In this document: positions 14,658 through 22,430 of the stretch, in pieces
How the letters are laid out: every line of letters begins with the position of its first letter
Position numbering within the stretch: the first letter of the stretch is position 1
From: Pancytospora philotis
Lineage: Eukaryota; Microsporidia
NCBI GenBank assembly: GCA_023647555.1
Contig: JALRLY010000255.1
Span: 38,049 to 60,478, forward strand
Length of the DNA stretch: 22,430 nt
Reading direction: 5' to 3'
Program-made: the position numbers and the translations under genes
The notes under the pieces: model-generated
What the model saw: the letters and a program-made list of their open reading frames with translations, nothing else
Databases searched by the model: none
Told to the model about the DNA's origin: nothing

Positions 14658-14737
14658 ATATTGAATGCAAAATTTACCCATGCATTCGTACACCGATCTT
14701 TCTTGCGAATCAATAAATATACCGTCTTCTAACGACA
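14647..14737 (+). repeat. 3' LTR, 91 bp
   Basis: This LTR is identical to the 5' LTR except for A at 14664. It contains the stop codon of Gag-Pol at its start and ends 233 bp before the LSM1 ATG of copy 2, in the same orientation. Its AAAATTT/CCC-ATG and TATA box could in principle drive transcription toward LSM1, while its AATAAA would end the element's RNA. Confidence 0.93.
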
Positions 14738-14970
14738 GTATCATCATATGCCCGAATATTCTAGACTAAAACTCATTTGCAATTTTATTTGTTTTTCAAC
14801 GGTTTGCTGGCATCTGCGTTCCGGTTGCACATTGCTAGCTACTTTAGATTGCATACAGACTGCTTGCTATACACACCATGCAGCAACCAGCGCTGTTACT
14901 TCAAGGATCGCACAATCTGACAGCACTGCGCTTACGCTGCAAAAATTTCAGGCCGCGCGGCTCGGCGCCC
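14738..14970 (+). promoter_or_regulatory. LSM1 upstream region, copy 2, next to the 3' LTR
   Basis: Homology with the copy 1 upstream region starts at CATCATATG (14742 against 3154). The bases GTAT between LTR and homology differ from CTTG in copy 1. About two dozen substitutions and a small indel separate the two, yet the AAAAATTT and the CCC touching the ATG are kept, which fits a functional signal. Confidence 0.6.
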
Positions 14971-15294
14971 ATGGGAGCACCGGAGTACGGGGCGTACGAG
15001 ACGTACCTGGACAAATTCGTGACGGTCCTCCTCCGCAACGGGCGGTTCATGTACGGCATCCTCAAGTCATACGACCAGTACCACAGCATCACGCTGAACT
15101 TCGCGGTCGAGCGCGTCTTCCTCGAGGGCAGCTACGCCGAGCGCAAGCACGGGCTGATCATCCTGCGCGGCGAGAACATCGCGCTCATCGGCCTGGGCGA
15201 GCAGTTCGACGCGCGGCGGATGCAGAAGGCCGGCTTCGAGGAGCTGGTGGCCCAGATCGACAGAGCCAAGGCCGATGCGGGGCTTGCAGAGTGA
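14971..15294 (+). CDS. LSM1: U6 snRNA-associated Sm-like protein LSM1, copy 2
   Basis: This is the second copy of the 107-residue LSM1 protein. It has six substitutions relative to copy 1, of which only one changes a residue (Ala87 here, Thr87 there, after the Sm2 motif). The bias to silent changes says both sequences have been under selection as working genes and that the differences are not random read errors. The frame is open further upstream to 14878, but that extension is not open in copy 1 and lies before the start signal, so the ATG at 14971 is preferred. The retrotransposon 3' LTR ends 233 bp upstream, in sense orientation. Confidence 0.88.
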   Translation: MGAPEYGAYETYLDKFVTVLLRNGRFMYGILKSYDQYHSITLNFAVERVFLEGSYAERKHGLIILRGENIALIGLGEQFDARRMQKAGFEELVAQIDRAKADAGLAE

Positions 15295-15539
15295 TGCGCA
15301 ATAAATAGTGTATTTGCACGGGTCCTCCACTGCAGCTGAGTGCATGCAGCGGCGCGTATTCAACTGTTCCTGTATTCGTATAAAATCATACGGGCTGCAT
15401 TGCACGATATGACGCCGCAGCAAAAGTAGCGGGACAAACTGTATTTAATGTACAAAGCGCCAACCCGCGCAGCCTTCCGGCACCGAAGTAGTGTGGAACG
15501 CGCCAGAATCTAGCAGCAGGGCAGACGCCTCGGCGGCGC
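15295..15539. other. Convergent LSM1-IMP3 spacer, copy 2
   Basis: This spacer is 245 bp, six bases shorter than in copy 1 because an 8-bp unit is missing and two single bases are added. AATAAA for LSM1 is at 15300-15305. No gene is visible. Confidence 0.5.
15300..15305 (+). terminator. Poly(A) signal AATAAA of LSM1, copy 2
   Basis: The hexamer is conserved six bases after the LSM1 stop although the rest of the spacer has diverged. Confidence 0.6.
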
Positions 15540-16085
15540 TCAGGCCGTGTATTTGTAGTCGTCGTAGTCCTCGTTGAACTCGTCGATCTTTTTGCGGATC
15601 TTGGAGCTGTCGGCCCAGCCAACGAACTCCTCCATGGCCCGGCTCACGAGCGTGGACGTGTCGCCGATGACCCGGCTGCCGAGCTTGACGTGGCCCTGCT
15701 GCACGAGCCGGTCGGCGTCCCGGAAGTGCTGCACAAGCTTCCTGTGCACCACGACCATGGGCAGGCGCCGCATGCACAGCGAGGAGACACCGACCTTCGT
15801 GCAGTCGATCAGCTTGCGGTTCTCGATGATGCCGGTGTCGTAGAGCAGGCTGATGAACTTCTTGGCGATGAAAATTTTGAAAGGGTCGTTGTCCGGCAGC
15901 CGCGACAGACTCTCGGCGAGCTTGCGGACCATGCCGACGATGCGGCTGTAGAACTGGTACTCCTCGCGCGACTTGAGCAGGTACTTCGCGGTGATGGTCT
16001 GCTCCCGGGGCGTGTTGGTGCTCGCCCACTCGAGGAAGTTCACTTTTTTGAGCAGCTTCTGCTCGTGGTATTTCAGCTCGCGCAT
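15540..16085 (-). CDS. IMP3: U3 small nucleolar ribonucleoprotein IMP3, copy 2
   Basis: This is the second copy of the 181-residue IMP3 protein of the SSU processome, with the same S4-type region and the WADSSKI C-terminus. It has five substitutions relative to copy 1; four are silent and one changes Ser66 to Asn. The last two differences between the whole blocks fall in this gene, at 15882 and 15889. The upstream AAAATTTT at 16092-16099 is unchanged. Confidence 0.93.
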   Translation of the reverse strand: MRELKYHEQKLLKKVNFLEWASTNTPREQTITAKYLLKSREEYQFYSRIVGMVRKLAESLSRLPDNDPFKIFIAKKFISLLYDTGIIENRKLIDCTKVGVSSLCMRRLPMVVVHRKLVQHFRDADRLVQQGHVKLGSRVIGDTSTLVSRAMEEFVGWADSSKIRKKIDEFNEDYDDYKYTA

Positions 16086-16091
16086 GGCGGC

Positions 16092-16099
16092 AAAATTTT
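16092..16099 (-). promoter_or_regulatory. AAAATTTT start signal of IMP3, copy 2
   Basis: The motif is identical in sequence and spacing (-14 to -7) to copy 1. Confidence 0.55.
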
Positions 16100-16294
16100 A
16101 CCGGCTTTATCAACGGCGGCGGGGCTGCTCTGCGTGGCGCTGCTCCGATGAAGGATGCTCAATGCGCATTCTATCGCGTATTATTGATTTTTAAATACGC
16201 AGACCCATCTGAAACAGCACAAGAATGGATCAAAAATGCACGCGCAGATGGTAAGAAATAGCATGGGGAGTATTTAGTGTCTATTCTGCAACGA

Positions 16295-17035
16295 TCAGCA
16301 CAGCTCGCTGCGGCTGTGCCGCCGGAGGATTACGCGTCTGGGAATCTCGGGCAGCGACTTTTTCGCGGCGGCCGCCTTCGGCTCGTAGGCAAAGAGCAGC
16401 TCGTACACAAGCACGCTGAAGCTCGAGAGCGCCGCGAAGAGCTGGAAGCGCTGGAAGGGGCTTATCTTCCGCAGGAACGGGTAGAGGTACATCTGCTCGG
16501 CGGCGATGAAGCCCTCCGAGGCCGCGTAGTATGCGATGCCGAAGCCGAGCAGGAACGCCCGGTGCTTCCAGCACTTGCTGATCTTGGTCGCGGACTTCTC
16601 TATCAGCAGGATGACGAGCGGGAACGCGTGCTTCGGCAGCTCGTTGATGATGCTCGGGCGGGCGCCGCCCACGAAGTCGCTCCGGTTCTTCACGAGGAAC
16701 GGGTCGATGAGGAAGAGCGTCCAGAAGATCAGCGCGACGAGAATCTCGAGGATGAGGCACGTGGCCACGCTGAAGCTGTGCGCCTCCTTTATGAACTTGC
16801 TCGTGTTCGCGACCCAGCCGACGGTGACCGCGAAGATCGTGTAGAGCAGGCCGATGTTCGTGAAGTAGAGGTACTCGCGGATCTCCACTGCGCGCGCGTA
16901 GGCGGCGCTCTTGAACGGGTTCGCGATAACGTCCACGGAGTACACCGAAAACATGAAGCACACGGCTTTGATGGGCAGGAGGAGCCTCGAGTTGGTGGCG
17001 CGCGGCGGGCTTCCCGCTTTGGACAGTGTCTCCAT
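16295..17035 (-). CDS. FAR-17a/AIG1-like multi-pass membrane protein, copy 2
   Basis: The 246-residue product is identical to copy 1, including the candidate catalytic Thr59 and His136 and the six hydrophobic segments. The flanking sequence is identical as well. This is the first gene lying wholly in the part of the block without differences, so its separate existence depends on whether the duplication is real. Confidence 0.7.
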   Translation of the reverse strand: METLSKAGSPPRATNSRLLLPIKAVCFMFSVYSVDVIANPFKSAAYARAVEIREYLYFTNIGLLYTIFAVTVGWVANTSKFIKEAHSFSVATCLILEILVALIFWTLFLIDPFLVKNRSDFVGGARPSIINELPKHAFPLVILLIEKSATKISKCWKHRAFLLGFGIAYYAASEGFIAAEQMYLYPFLRKISPFQRFQLFAALSSFSVLVYELLFAYEPKAAAAKKSLPEIPRRVILRRHSRSELC

Positions 17036-17328
17036 CGTGAATTGTGTTTGTTCCCCGTTTCATTTTATGTCCGGTGCTATATATCAACAAACTGTGTCGG
17101 GGTGCTTTGCAGCGCATATTAATTATTAATTATTGGTATTGCTATTGGGTAAACGGGTCTGGGCGTGTAAGCGGTAATTTTTGATCTCGACATTATTGCA
17201 GCACATTTAGCGTGCGTCTGCGCAATTTTAGGGTAATGCGCTGTCTCTGACGATCTCGAAAAATTAGATTAACCGATTGGCTGCCGCCAGATGCGCCGGT
17301 GCAGACTATTTCCAAATTTTTGCACCCC
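17036..17328. promoter_or_regulatory. Divergent promoter between the AIG1-like and symplekin-like genes, copy 2
   Basis: The sequence is the same as in copy 1. The doubled TTAATTA is at 17119-17132, the minus-strand CCAAT boxes at 17132-17136, 17144-17148 and 17276-17280, and AAATTTTT and CCCC stand before the ATG at 17329. Confidence 0.5.
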
Positions 17329-19083
17329 ATGGAGCCGTCGGATGGTGCCGCACTCTCGGTCGGCGAGTACGCCTGCGCACTGCGGCGCAGCTTTGCCGGG
17401 AGCCACAGCGAGCTCATCGCGCTCATGGCCCGCATGCCGCAGTCGATCACGGCCGAGACGGCGCCCGTGCTGCTGGGCGTGCTCGAGGACCTGTTCGCGG
17501 ACGAGGTGGACATCGAGGAGGCGCTGCGGCCGCTGTTCATGCAGCACTTCGAGGAGATAGCCGACAGTCTGCGCGCGCATCTCCCGGAGCGGCTGGCCTG
17601 CCACCTCCCCGAAGTCGCGTTCAGGAGCGGCTCTGGGCACACGCAGGAGGATGCCCAGACTGTTGATTTTTTCGGCGCGCTGGGGCAGCTCATTGTCGAG
17701 GCCCTTGTCAAGGCGTCGCGCCACGAGATCATTAACGCCGTGAATGAGCTGCACGGCGAGGGCCTCGAGGACGTGCGCGTGCCCGGGCCCTCCGTCGGTG
17801 CCGTGCTCACGTACTACCTCGAACGGGCTGCCGATGCGCAGTGCAGCGCGATCGTGCGCCACGTCGCCTTCTTAGCTACGCCCGAGGCCGTTCCGGATAT
17901 CCTTGCGCATTTCAGCGAGCGGCCGGAGATGGCCGGGCTGTTCTTCCTCGCCGCCAGGCTTCTGAACCCCGACGTGCTCGCGGCGGCTGCCGAGGCCGCG
18001 TGCCGGGAGAAGCGCTTCTTCAAGCCGGACCTCGTCGGCGCGCTCCCGGACGTGGACATCGAGCGCGTCATCGAGGAGACCCGCGACTACAACTGGGAGG
18101 TGCTGCAGGCGGTCGTTGAGGCACGCCCTGACGCCACAGGCGCGGTCGTCGCGGCGTTTGCGGAGGGCAGGCTGAAAGTGAGCCGCAAGGGCTTCCTGGA
18201 GCGTATCGCCGCGCTGGACGGCTACTTCGCGCACTACTTCACTGAGATGGGCCTGTCTGACGAGGAGATGGGGGACCTCAGCGCGAAGAGCGAGCACTTC
18301 CGCCAGCGCTACTACGCCACGATCGAGTCCGAGCCGAAAATGGCTGCTTTTTGCCGCGCGCTCGCGGCCCAGCCCGAGGAGGAGGTGCTTGCGTTTGTGA
18401 AGCAGAACACCAGCAGCCCCAACTTCAGCCTGTTTCTCCGGAGCCTGTGCTCCGCGATGCGCCTGTCCGGGGACCTCAAGGCGTACGCGGTTGAGCGCCT
18501 CGCGCGCATGCCCGAGTACTTCCACATGCTGATCACGTACCTGGGCATCGCGACGGTCGAAACGCTGCTCGAGGACTTCTACCAGCCCGAGGCGAGCATC
18601 GAGGCGCTGCTCAGGAAGTACCACCCGCAGGAGCTGCTCATCGAGCTGCACCACTTCGAAAACTGCGAGCTCGCTGGCAGGCTGATCGCTGAGTGCGTCC
18701 GCATGGAGCGCTTCTGCGACCGCGACTGGGCCTTCGCGATGAAGACGCTCGAGGGCGTCGACACGCCCATCAAGATGCCGACATGCCTGCAGCTGCTCAA
18801 GCACAGACGGAGCCTGTCCAGCCAGACGCTGGTGTTCCTCAAGCGCTCTGCCAATCGCAGCGTGTTGCGCAGCCAGACCGCCTTTGCCGGGCTGGTCAGC
18901 TGCCTCGAGTACCTCGGGCCATCCTGCGTGCAGGTGCTGGAGGCCATGGGGCGAGACGAGGCGCTTGCGTGTCTGCGCGAGTCCCGTGCGGTCTACGACG
19001 ACCTGCGCGAGTTCCTCAGGACTCGCAGGGGCGATGAACTGGTGCGGTACCGCAAGCTCAGCGACTATCTGTCGTGGGTCTGA
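17329..19083 (+). CDS. Helical-repeat protein, probable symplekin/Pta1 homologue, copy 2
   Basis: The 584-residue product is identical to copy 1. The same ten-codon upstream extension begins with GTG only, so the ATG at 17329 behind AAATTTTT and CCCC is used. The assignment rests on the symplekin-like arrangement of the C-terminal third and on its all-helical character. A different HEAT-type scaffold is the main alternative. Confidence 0.5.
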   Translation: MEPSDGAALSVGEYACALRRSFAGSHSELIALMARMPQSITAETAPVLLGVLEDLFADEVDIEEALRPLFMQHFEEIADSLRAHLPERLACHLPEVAFRSGSGHTQEDAQTVDFFGALGQLIVEALVKASRHEIINAVNELHGEGLEDVRVPGPSVGAVLTYYLERAADAQCSAIVRHVAFLATPEAVPDILAHFSERPEMAGLFFLAARLLNPDVLAAAAEAACREKRFFKPDLVGALPDVDIERVIEETRDYNWEVLQAVVEARPDATGAVVAAFAEGRLKVSRKGFLERIAALDGYFAHYFTEMGLSDEEMGDLSAKSEHFRQRYYATIESEPKMAAFCRALAAQPEEEVLAFVKQNTSSPNFSLFLRSLCSAMRLSGDLKAYAVERLARMPEYFHMLITYLGIATVETLLEDFYQPEASIEALLRKYHPQELLIELHHFENCELAGRLIAECVRMERFCDRDWAFAMKTLEGVDTPIKMPTCLQLLKHRRSLSSQTLVFLKRSANRSVLRSQTAFAGLVSCLEYLGPSCVQVLEAMGRDEALACLRESRAVYDDLREFLRTRRGDELVRYRKLSDYLSWV

Positions 19084-19298
19084 GCGTCCATTGCTTTATT
19101 AAATCTGTAGAAGAAAACTGTTCTCATTCAAGAAATGTGCACATTGATTATAGCTGGTGCGCATTCATTACATTATAACGAACATTTTGTATCGTAAAAT
19201 TAGTGCATGTATGTAAATTTTAATGGTACAATGGTGGTGCTATTAACGCGTGGCAGCTCATTAGCATATTATCAGGACAATGACGCAGCAGGATATCG
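19084..19298. other. Convergent spacer between the symplekin-like and arrestin-like genes, copy 2
   Basis: The sequence is identical to 7502-7716. It is A/T-rich with an ATTAAA after the plus-strand stop, and no gene is visible. Confidence 0.5.
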
Positions 19299-20234
19299 CT
19301 AGTAGTCCAGGAGCGCCTCGCTATATCGCTGCTCGCCGAGGTTGAATGTCTCGATGATCTCAGGTATCGATACCTGCGGCCTGCCGGCATCGATGTACTT
19401 CTTGAGCTTGAGCGTGCTGCCGTCTATAGCCACCACGGTGCACGCAAGCACGATGCGCACGCTGAATTCGTGGTCGCTGACAACGCCGCATATGTTCTGC
19501 GGGAGCCGCATCTCCGCTGCAAAGACGTTCTCCTTGGTCCTCGTGCCCCGGGCCTTCGCAAGGAGCCGCGAGCGCGTAAGTCGCTCAGGGCCGGAGCCGA
19601 AAGCGAAGTTCTCGTACAGAGACACCTCCACGCTGCGCACGACTCTGCGCCGGCATATGGAGCTGGGGAAGAACGAAATCAGCAGCTGGTCGCCGGCGCT
19701 GTAGAACGCACGGTCGGTAGCAAGCTGGAAGAAGTACACGCTCCTCCGCAGGCAAAGCCAGGACTTGAGCTCTATCTGCGCGCTCAGCGAGGTGCCGGTA
19801 TCGATGCGGTTGCATATCTGGATGCGCTTCGTGCAGACCGCCTCCTCTCCTCGGCCGTAGATGCACCGCGCGCTCAGCGTGCACTCGTTCGCGAATGCGC
19901 AGAGCACGTCGCTGAACTTGCCGTGGAGGCTCCCGGTCGCGCCCTCGTCGTCCCTGACTGTGTAGCGCAGCGGAAAGACGTGCTCGCCGGTGCCCAGCTG
20001 CGAGTCTGTCAGCAGGCTGAACGTGTGGCGGTATATGATGCTCGGCGAGCCGAGCGTGCTCCCGGTTGCTTCCTGGCCCGAGCAGCTGCTGATCGCCAGG
20101 CTCTGCCGCTTCTCGAGCGCAATCTCCAGGCTCTGCACGCGGATCGGGCTCTTGGTCTGCAGCATCAGCCTGCAAGCGACCACGTCGCGGGGGAAATACG
20201 CCTGCTTGTTCGCCACCAAGTACAGCTTTACCAT
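19299..20234 (-). CDS. Arrestin-fold protein, copy 2
   Basis: The 311-residue product is identical to copy 1. It has the same two arrestin-like lobes, with LGTGEHVFPLRYTV in the N-lobe and FYSAGDQLLISF opening the C-lobe. It ends toward the symplekin-like gene and its ATG is 225 bp from the Dbf4-like stop on the same strand. Confidence 0.58.
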   Translation of the reverse strand: MVKLYLVANKQAYFPRDVVACRLMLQTKSPIRVQSLEIALEKRQSLAISSCSGQEATGSTLGSPSIIYRHTFSLLTDSQLGTGEHVFPLRYTVRDDEGATGSLHGKFSDVLCAFANECTLSARCIYGRGEEAVCTKRIQICNRIDTGTSLSAQIELKSWLCLRRSVYFFQLATDRAFYSAGDQLLISFFPSSICRRRVVRSVEVSLYENFAFGSGPERLTRSRLLAKARGTRTKENVFAAEMRLPQNICGVVSDHEFSVRIVLACTVVAIDGSTLKLKKYIDAGRPQVSIPEIIETFNLGEQRYSEALLDY

Positions 20235-20459
20235 GCGCGGCGCCGCGCCTCTGCATTAATCTGTTGTGCGCGGCTCGGGCCAATAGCAACGCATCCCGCG
20301 CGGCGTGGGCTGTCCCGGGGAGGATAAGCCCATCGATTGGTCACTGCAGTCCACCACTCAGAATAGCCGAAAGTTGAGCCTAGCGGATTGGCGGGCCGCA
20401 AAGCAGCTTCAAAACGCCCAAGCCACAGCCGACGGCGCAGACGCGGTGACATATTAAAT
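20235..20459 (-). promoter_or_regulatory. Arrestin-like gene upstream region with three CCAAT boxes, copy 2
   Basis: The three CCAAT boxes are at 20280-20284 (plus strand), 20336-20340 and 20387-20391 (minus strand), unchanged from copy 1. Confidence 0.4.
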
Positions 20460-20996
20460 TTATTTATCCTGGGAGTGCTTTCTAGATATCTGCGAGAGGA
20501 TCGCGTCGAGGCGCACCACGTCGTGCTCGCTCTCGGACGTGTTCTTGCTCAGCCGGATCAGGCTCTCGGAGTTGTACAGCTCGTTCGCGCCGCACGGCAT
20601 GGTCCTCGAGAACTCTATAGCGAGGTGGTCGCACGGGCTGCTCGCGCCTAGCGCCTCGCAGTACGGCGCGCAGTCCTCGTCCAGCTCGTCGATGAACGCA
20701 TCCACCATCTTGTAGTTGTTGCTGTTCCGCGCGAAGTCGACGTGGCTCTTGGCCTCGGTGTGTGTGAGGTAGTTGTCGAACTTGACGAAGCAGACCTCGC
20801 AGTAGCCGCTCTTCACGGCCGTGGCCTTCTTCTTCGCGTTCGTCCGCCGCGCCGCGGTGAAGGGGCAGCACAGCGTCGGGCTGTCGAGGTTTATGTGCGG
20901 AAGTTCCTTGCTGTACTCCTTGTACACCGGCTGGTAGCGCTCCTTCAGGTCCTCGACGAGGATGTACGGATGCTTGAACGTGACATAAGTCTTCAT
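20460..20996 (-). CDS. DBF4: Minimal Dbf4-like regulatory subunit of Cdc7 kinase, copy 2
   Basis: The 178-residue product is identical to copy 1, with motif M at residues 9-46 and the CCHH zinc finger at Cys66, Cys69, His79 and His85. It again lacks a BRCT-like motif N. The stop TAA overlaps AATAAA on the coding strand, so the 3' UTR is probably very short. Confidence 0.85.
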   Translation of the reverse strand: MKTYVTFKHPYILVEDLKERYQPVYKEYSKELPHINLDSPTLCCPFTAARRTNAKKKATAVKSGYCEVCFVKFDNYLTHTEAKSHVDFARNSNNYKMVDAFIDELDEDCAPYCEALGASSPCDHLAIEFSRTMPCGANELYNSESLIRLSKNTSESEHDVVRLDAILSQISRKHSQDK

Positions 20997-21688
20997 TTTT
21001 GCATCCCAAAAATTCTGTCTTAAATAGCTGATTCTGGAGGGAAATGCCTATTTTGCGGCGGGGCGACACAGGCGCGCGCACAAGCGGCAGGCCGTGCATG
21101 GGACGGGTGTGCTTATAGTGCACCGAGCATTGATGCATGCCCTAGAGTGTAAAGTGCCGGCACTGTTCATCATCTGCGCCTTCCCTGGACGGTGAAACAC
21201 AACAATGGGACGAGGGAAAGCAGCGGCATGCACGGCCAGGAAGGACAGCACTGCGGGAATGCACTTTTGGAGCGCAGCTGCTTGCACCACCAGTGCTAAT
21301 AGAGCATTCGCAGTTGCGCTATAGCATCGGGCTACGCAAATGGTGCGTCTGCCCCGCGGGAGCCCCCATCGGCCAGGGGTCAGTCAACGGAGATTTGTTT
21401 GAAGGAGCACGAGGCTGGCACCACTCGCTCCGAAACTAAATTTTGTTTTGCGCGTTCGAAGGCCGCGTTCTTTAGCGGAGAAGCGTAAATGCGGCGAACA
21501 AAGCAGAGCGCTCGGTGTCCCGAGGCAGATGCGCCGTTAAAGTATAGTAAAACACCGCCCGCCACATTTCCAGTGCGTCAGGCCATTTTTATCTGCAAAC
21601 GCAAGCTGCACCTACGCAATAGCTTAACCGGGCCAAATGGGCTCGAAATACACAGCGCACCTTCATACAGGAGTAAACAGCAGACAAT
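20997..21688. other. 692-bp stretch without a recognised gene, copy 2
   Basis: The sequence is identical to 9415-10106. The Dbf4 start signal is at 21005-21014 and the AGTGCCGGCACT palindrome at 21153-21164. I recognise no RNA gene or convincing protein frame. Confidence 0.35.
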
Positions 21689-22396
21689 TTAATGGGCTTT
21701 GACCTCCGACTCCGCCCTGTCGATCAGCGCCTCGATGTCGCCGGTGCTCATGAAGCGCGCGGAGTCCCTCTGGTAGAGCAGGATCTCCATCCGCTGCGCA
21801 AGGTCGGGCGGGTTCTCGCGGGCCTTGGTCAGGATCTTGAAGAGCGCCGCCACGCCCTGCTCCAGCGGGAGCGGCTGCGGCGGGAGCTCGTTGCGGAGCG
21901 TGCCGTTGATCACGTCCTCGTGCGTCCCGAAGGCCCACGCGCGCCAGCGGTTGATGCTGCCCGACGGGTCGGTCGAGTACAGCGCGTACTCGTCGTCCTC
22001 GTGCCCGCAGTAGAGGAAGGACACGCCGAAGGGCCGCGCGCCCGCGCGCTGCGTGTAGAGCTGCTTCTCGCGCGCGACGAGCTCGCACACGACCGACGTC
22101 CGGGGGTCGGCGCAGATCTTGTCCTTGACCTTGGCGCTGGCGAGCCGCGCGTACTTGACGAGCCGCATCGAGTCGCTGAAGATCCCGGCCACCAGGCAGT
22201 ACGTGCTGCTGTTGAGCCTGTATATCTTCTCGCGCAGCTGCGTGGGCGCGGGGTTGATGCCCACGAGCACGACGCCGTCCGTGCAGACGAGGCCGACGGT
22301 GGTCCCGGCCTCGCTGACGCCCTTGATGGCGTACTCGACCTGCTGGAGCCGGCCGTCGTCGGTGAAGGAGTTCGACTTTGTTTCGTGCTCGGACAT
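21689..22396 (-). CDS. PSMA4: 20S proteasome subunit alpha-3 (PSMA4/Pre9 type), copy 2
   Basis: The 235-residue product is identical to copy 1, with the FTDDGRLQQVEYA signature and the PFGVSF and DPSG stretches of the alpha-3 class. The frame continues three codons upstream to a TTG, but the ATG at 22396 follows AAATTTT and CCCC at normal spacing. The gene ends the window, with 34 bp of upstream sequence before the last base. Confidence 0.9.
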   Translation of the reverse strand: MSEHETKSNSFTDDGRLQQVEYAIKGVSEAGTTVGLVCTDGVVLVGINPAPTQLREKIYRLNSSTYCLVAGIFSDSMRLVKYARLASAKVKDKICADPRTSVVCELVAREKQLYTQRAGARPFGVSFLYCGHEDDEYALYSTDPSGSINRWRAWAFGTHEDVINGTLRNELPPQPLPLEQGVAALFKILTKARENPPDLAQRMEILLYQRDSARFMSTGDIEALIDRAESEVKAH

Positions 22397-22398
22397 TT

Positions 22399-22413
22399 GG
22401 GGCAATAAAATTT
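22399..22413 (-). promoter_or_regulatory. AAATTTT and CCCC start signal of proteasome alpha-3, copy 2
   Basis: This motif pair is identical to that of copy 1 and lies 3 to 17 bases before the ATG. Confidence 0.6.
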
Positions 22414-22430
22414 CACTTTGCCTTGCGCGC

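Larger units (their letters stand above)
10899..14737 (+). mobile_element. Complete Ty3/gypsy (Metaviridae-type) LTR retrotransposon, 3839 bp
   Basis: The element has two 91-bp LTRs that begin TGTCG and end CGACA, one base apart in sequence, a primer binding site starting TGG right after the 5' LTR, a polypurine tract before the 3' LTR and one uninterrupted Gag-Pol frame. Domain order is Gag, protease, reverse transcriptase, RNase H, integrase, which defines Ty3/gypsy rather than Ty1/copia. Its base composition is much more A/T-rich than the host genes. The 3' flank reads GTATC, a possible target-site duplication, but the 5' flank is hidden in the gap. Ty3/gypsy elements are known in some Microsporidia such as Nosema bombycis. 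Intact motifs and near-identical LTRs suggest fairly recent activity. Confidence 0.95.
14742..22430. repeat. Copy 2 of the duplicated seven-gene block
   Basis: This segment begins 4 bp after the 3' LTR and runs to the last base of the window, which corresponds exactly to 10848, the last base before the gap in copy 1. Differences from copy 1 are concentrated in 14742-15889. From 15890 onward I find none. All seven genes are intact in both copies. Confidence 0.93.

Noticed and set aside
14878..15294. 31-residue N-terminal extension of LSM1 in copy 2
   Set aside because: It is not open in copy 1, lies upstream of the AAAAATTT/CCC start signal and the region is strongly diverged between copies.
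1..22430. CRISPR arrays, bacterial operons or a defence system
   Set aside because: The genes are eukaryotic housekeeping genes with individual promoters; no short regularly spaced repeats or Shine-Dalgarno-linked genes are present.

Overview
The window looks like a piece of a GC-rich, very compact, intron-poor eukaryotic genome, most probably a microsporidian. Three things support this. The genes are eukaryotic core genes (LSM1, IMP3, proteasome alpha-3, Dbf4, a symplekin-like protein, an SMP-domain protein) that are short and closely packed without visible introns. Most start codons follow an AAATTT-type and/or CCC/GGG motif within about 30 bp, a start signature described for Encephalitozoon and other Microsporidia. 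Poly(A)-type signals sit at or on the stop codons. The species cannot be named from sequence alone.

Layout. An SMP-domain lipid-transfer-like gene (71-3115, +) is followed by a block of seven genes: LSM1 (+), IMP3 (-), FAR-17a/AIG1-like membrane protein (-), symplekin-like protein (+), arrestin-like protein (-), Dbf4-like protein (-) and proteasome alpha-3 (-), ending at 10848. A run of 50 N (10849-10898) follows. Immediately after it lies a complete Ty3/gypsy LTR retrotransposon (10899-14737) with 91-bp LTRs and one uninterrupted Gag-Pol frame. The same seven-gene block then repeats (14742-22430) and stops at exactly the base where the first copy stopped.

The two copies differ clearly in the LSM1 upstream region (roughly 10 percent by eye), a little in LSM1 (6 substitutions, 5 silent) and IMP3 (5 substitutions, 4 silent), and not at all that I can see over the last 6.5 kb. 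This could be a real tandem duplication. An assembly in which two haplotypes, one carrying the retrotransposon, were placed one after the other is at least as likely, given the gap and the identical end points.

The host genes are housekeeping genes of separate pathways (mRNA decay, ribosome biogenesis, lipid metabolism or transfer, mRNA 3'-end processing, trafficking, replication initiation, protein turnover) and do not form one pathway. The most unusual object is the retrotransposon. Its LTR packs a TATA box, a host-type AAAATTT/CCC start signal, an in-frame ATG and an AATAAA signal into 91 bp. The polyprotein therefore appears to start inside the 5' LTR and stops inside the 3' LTR.
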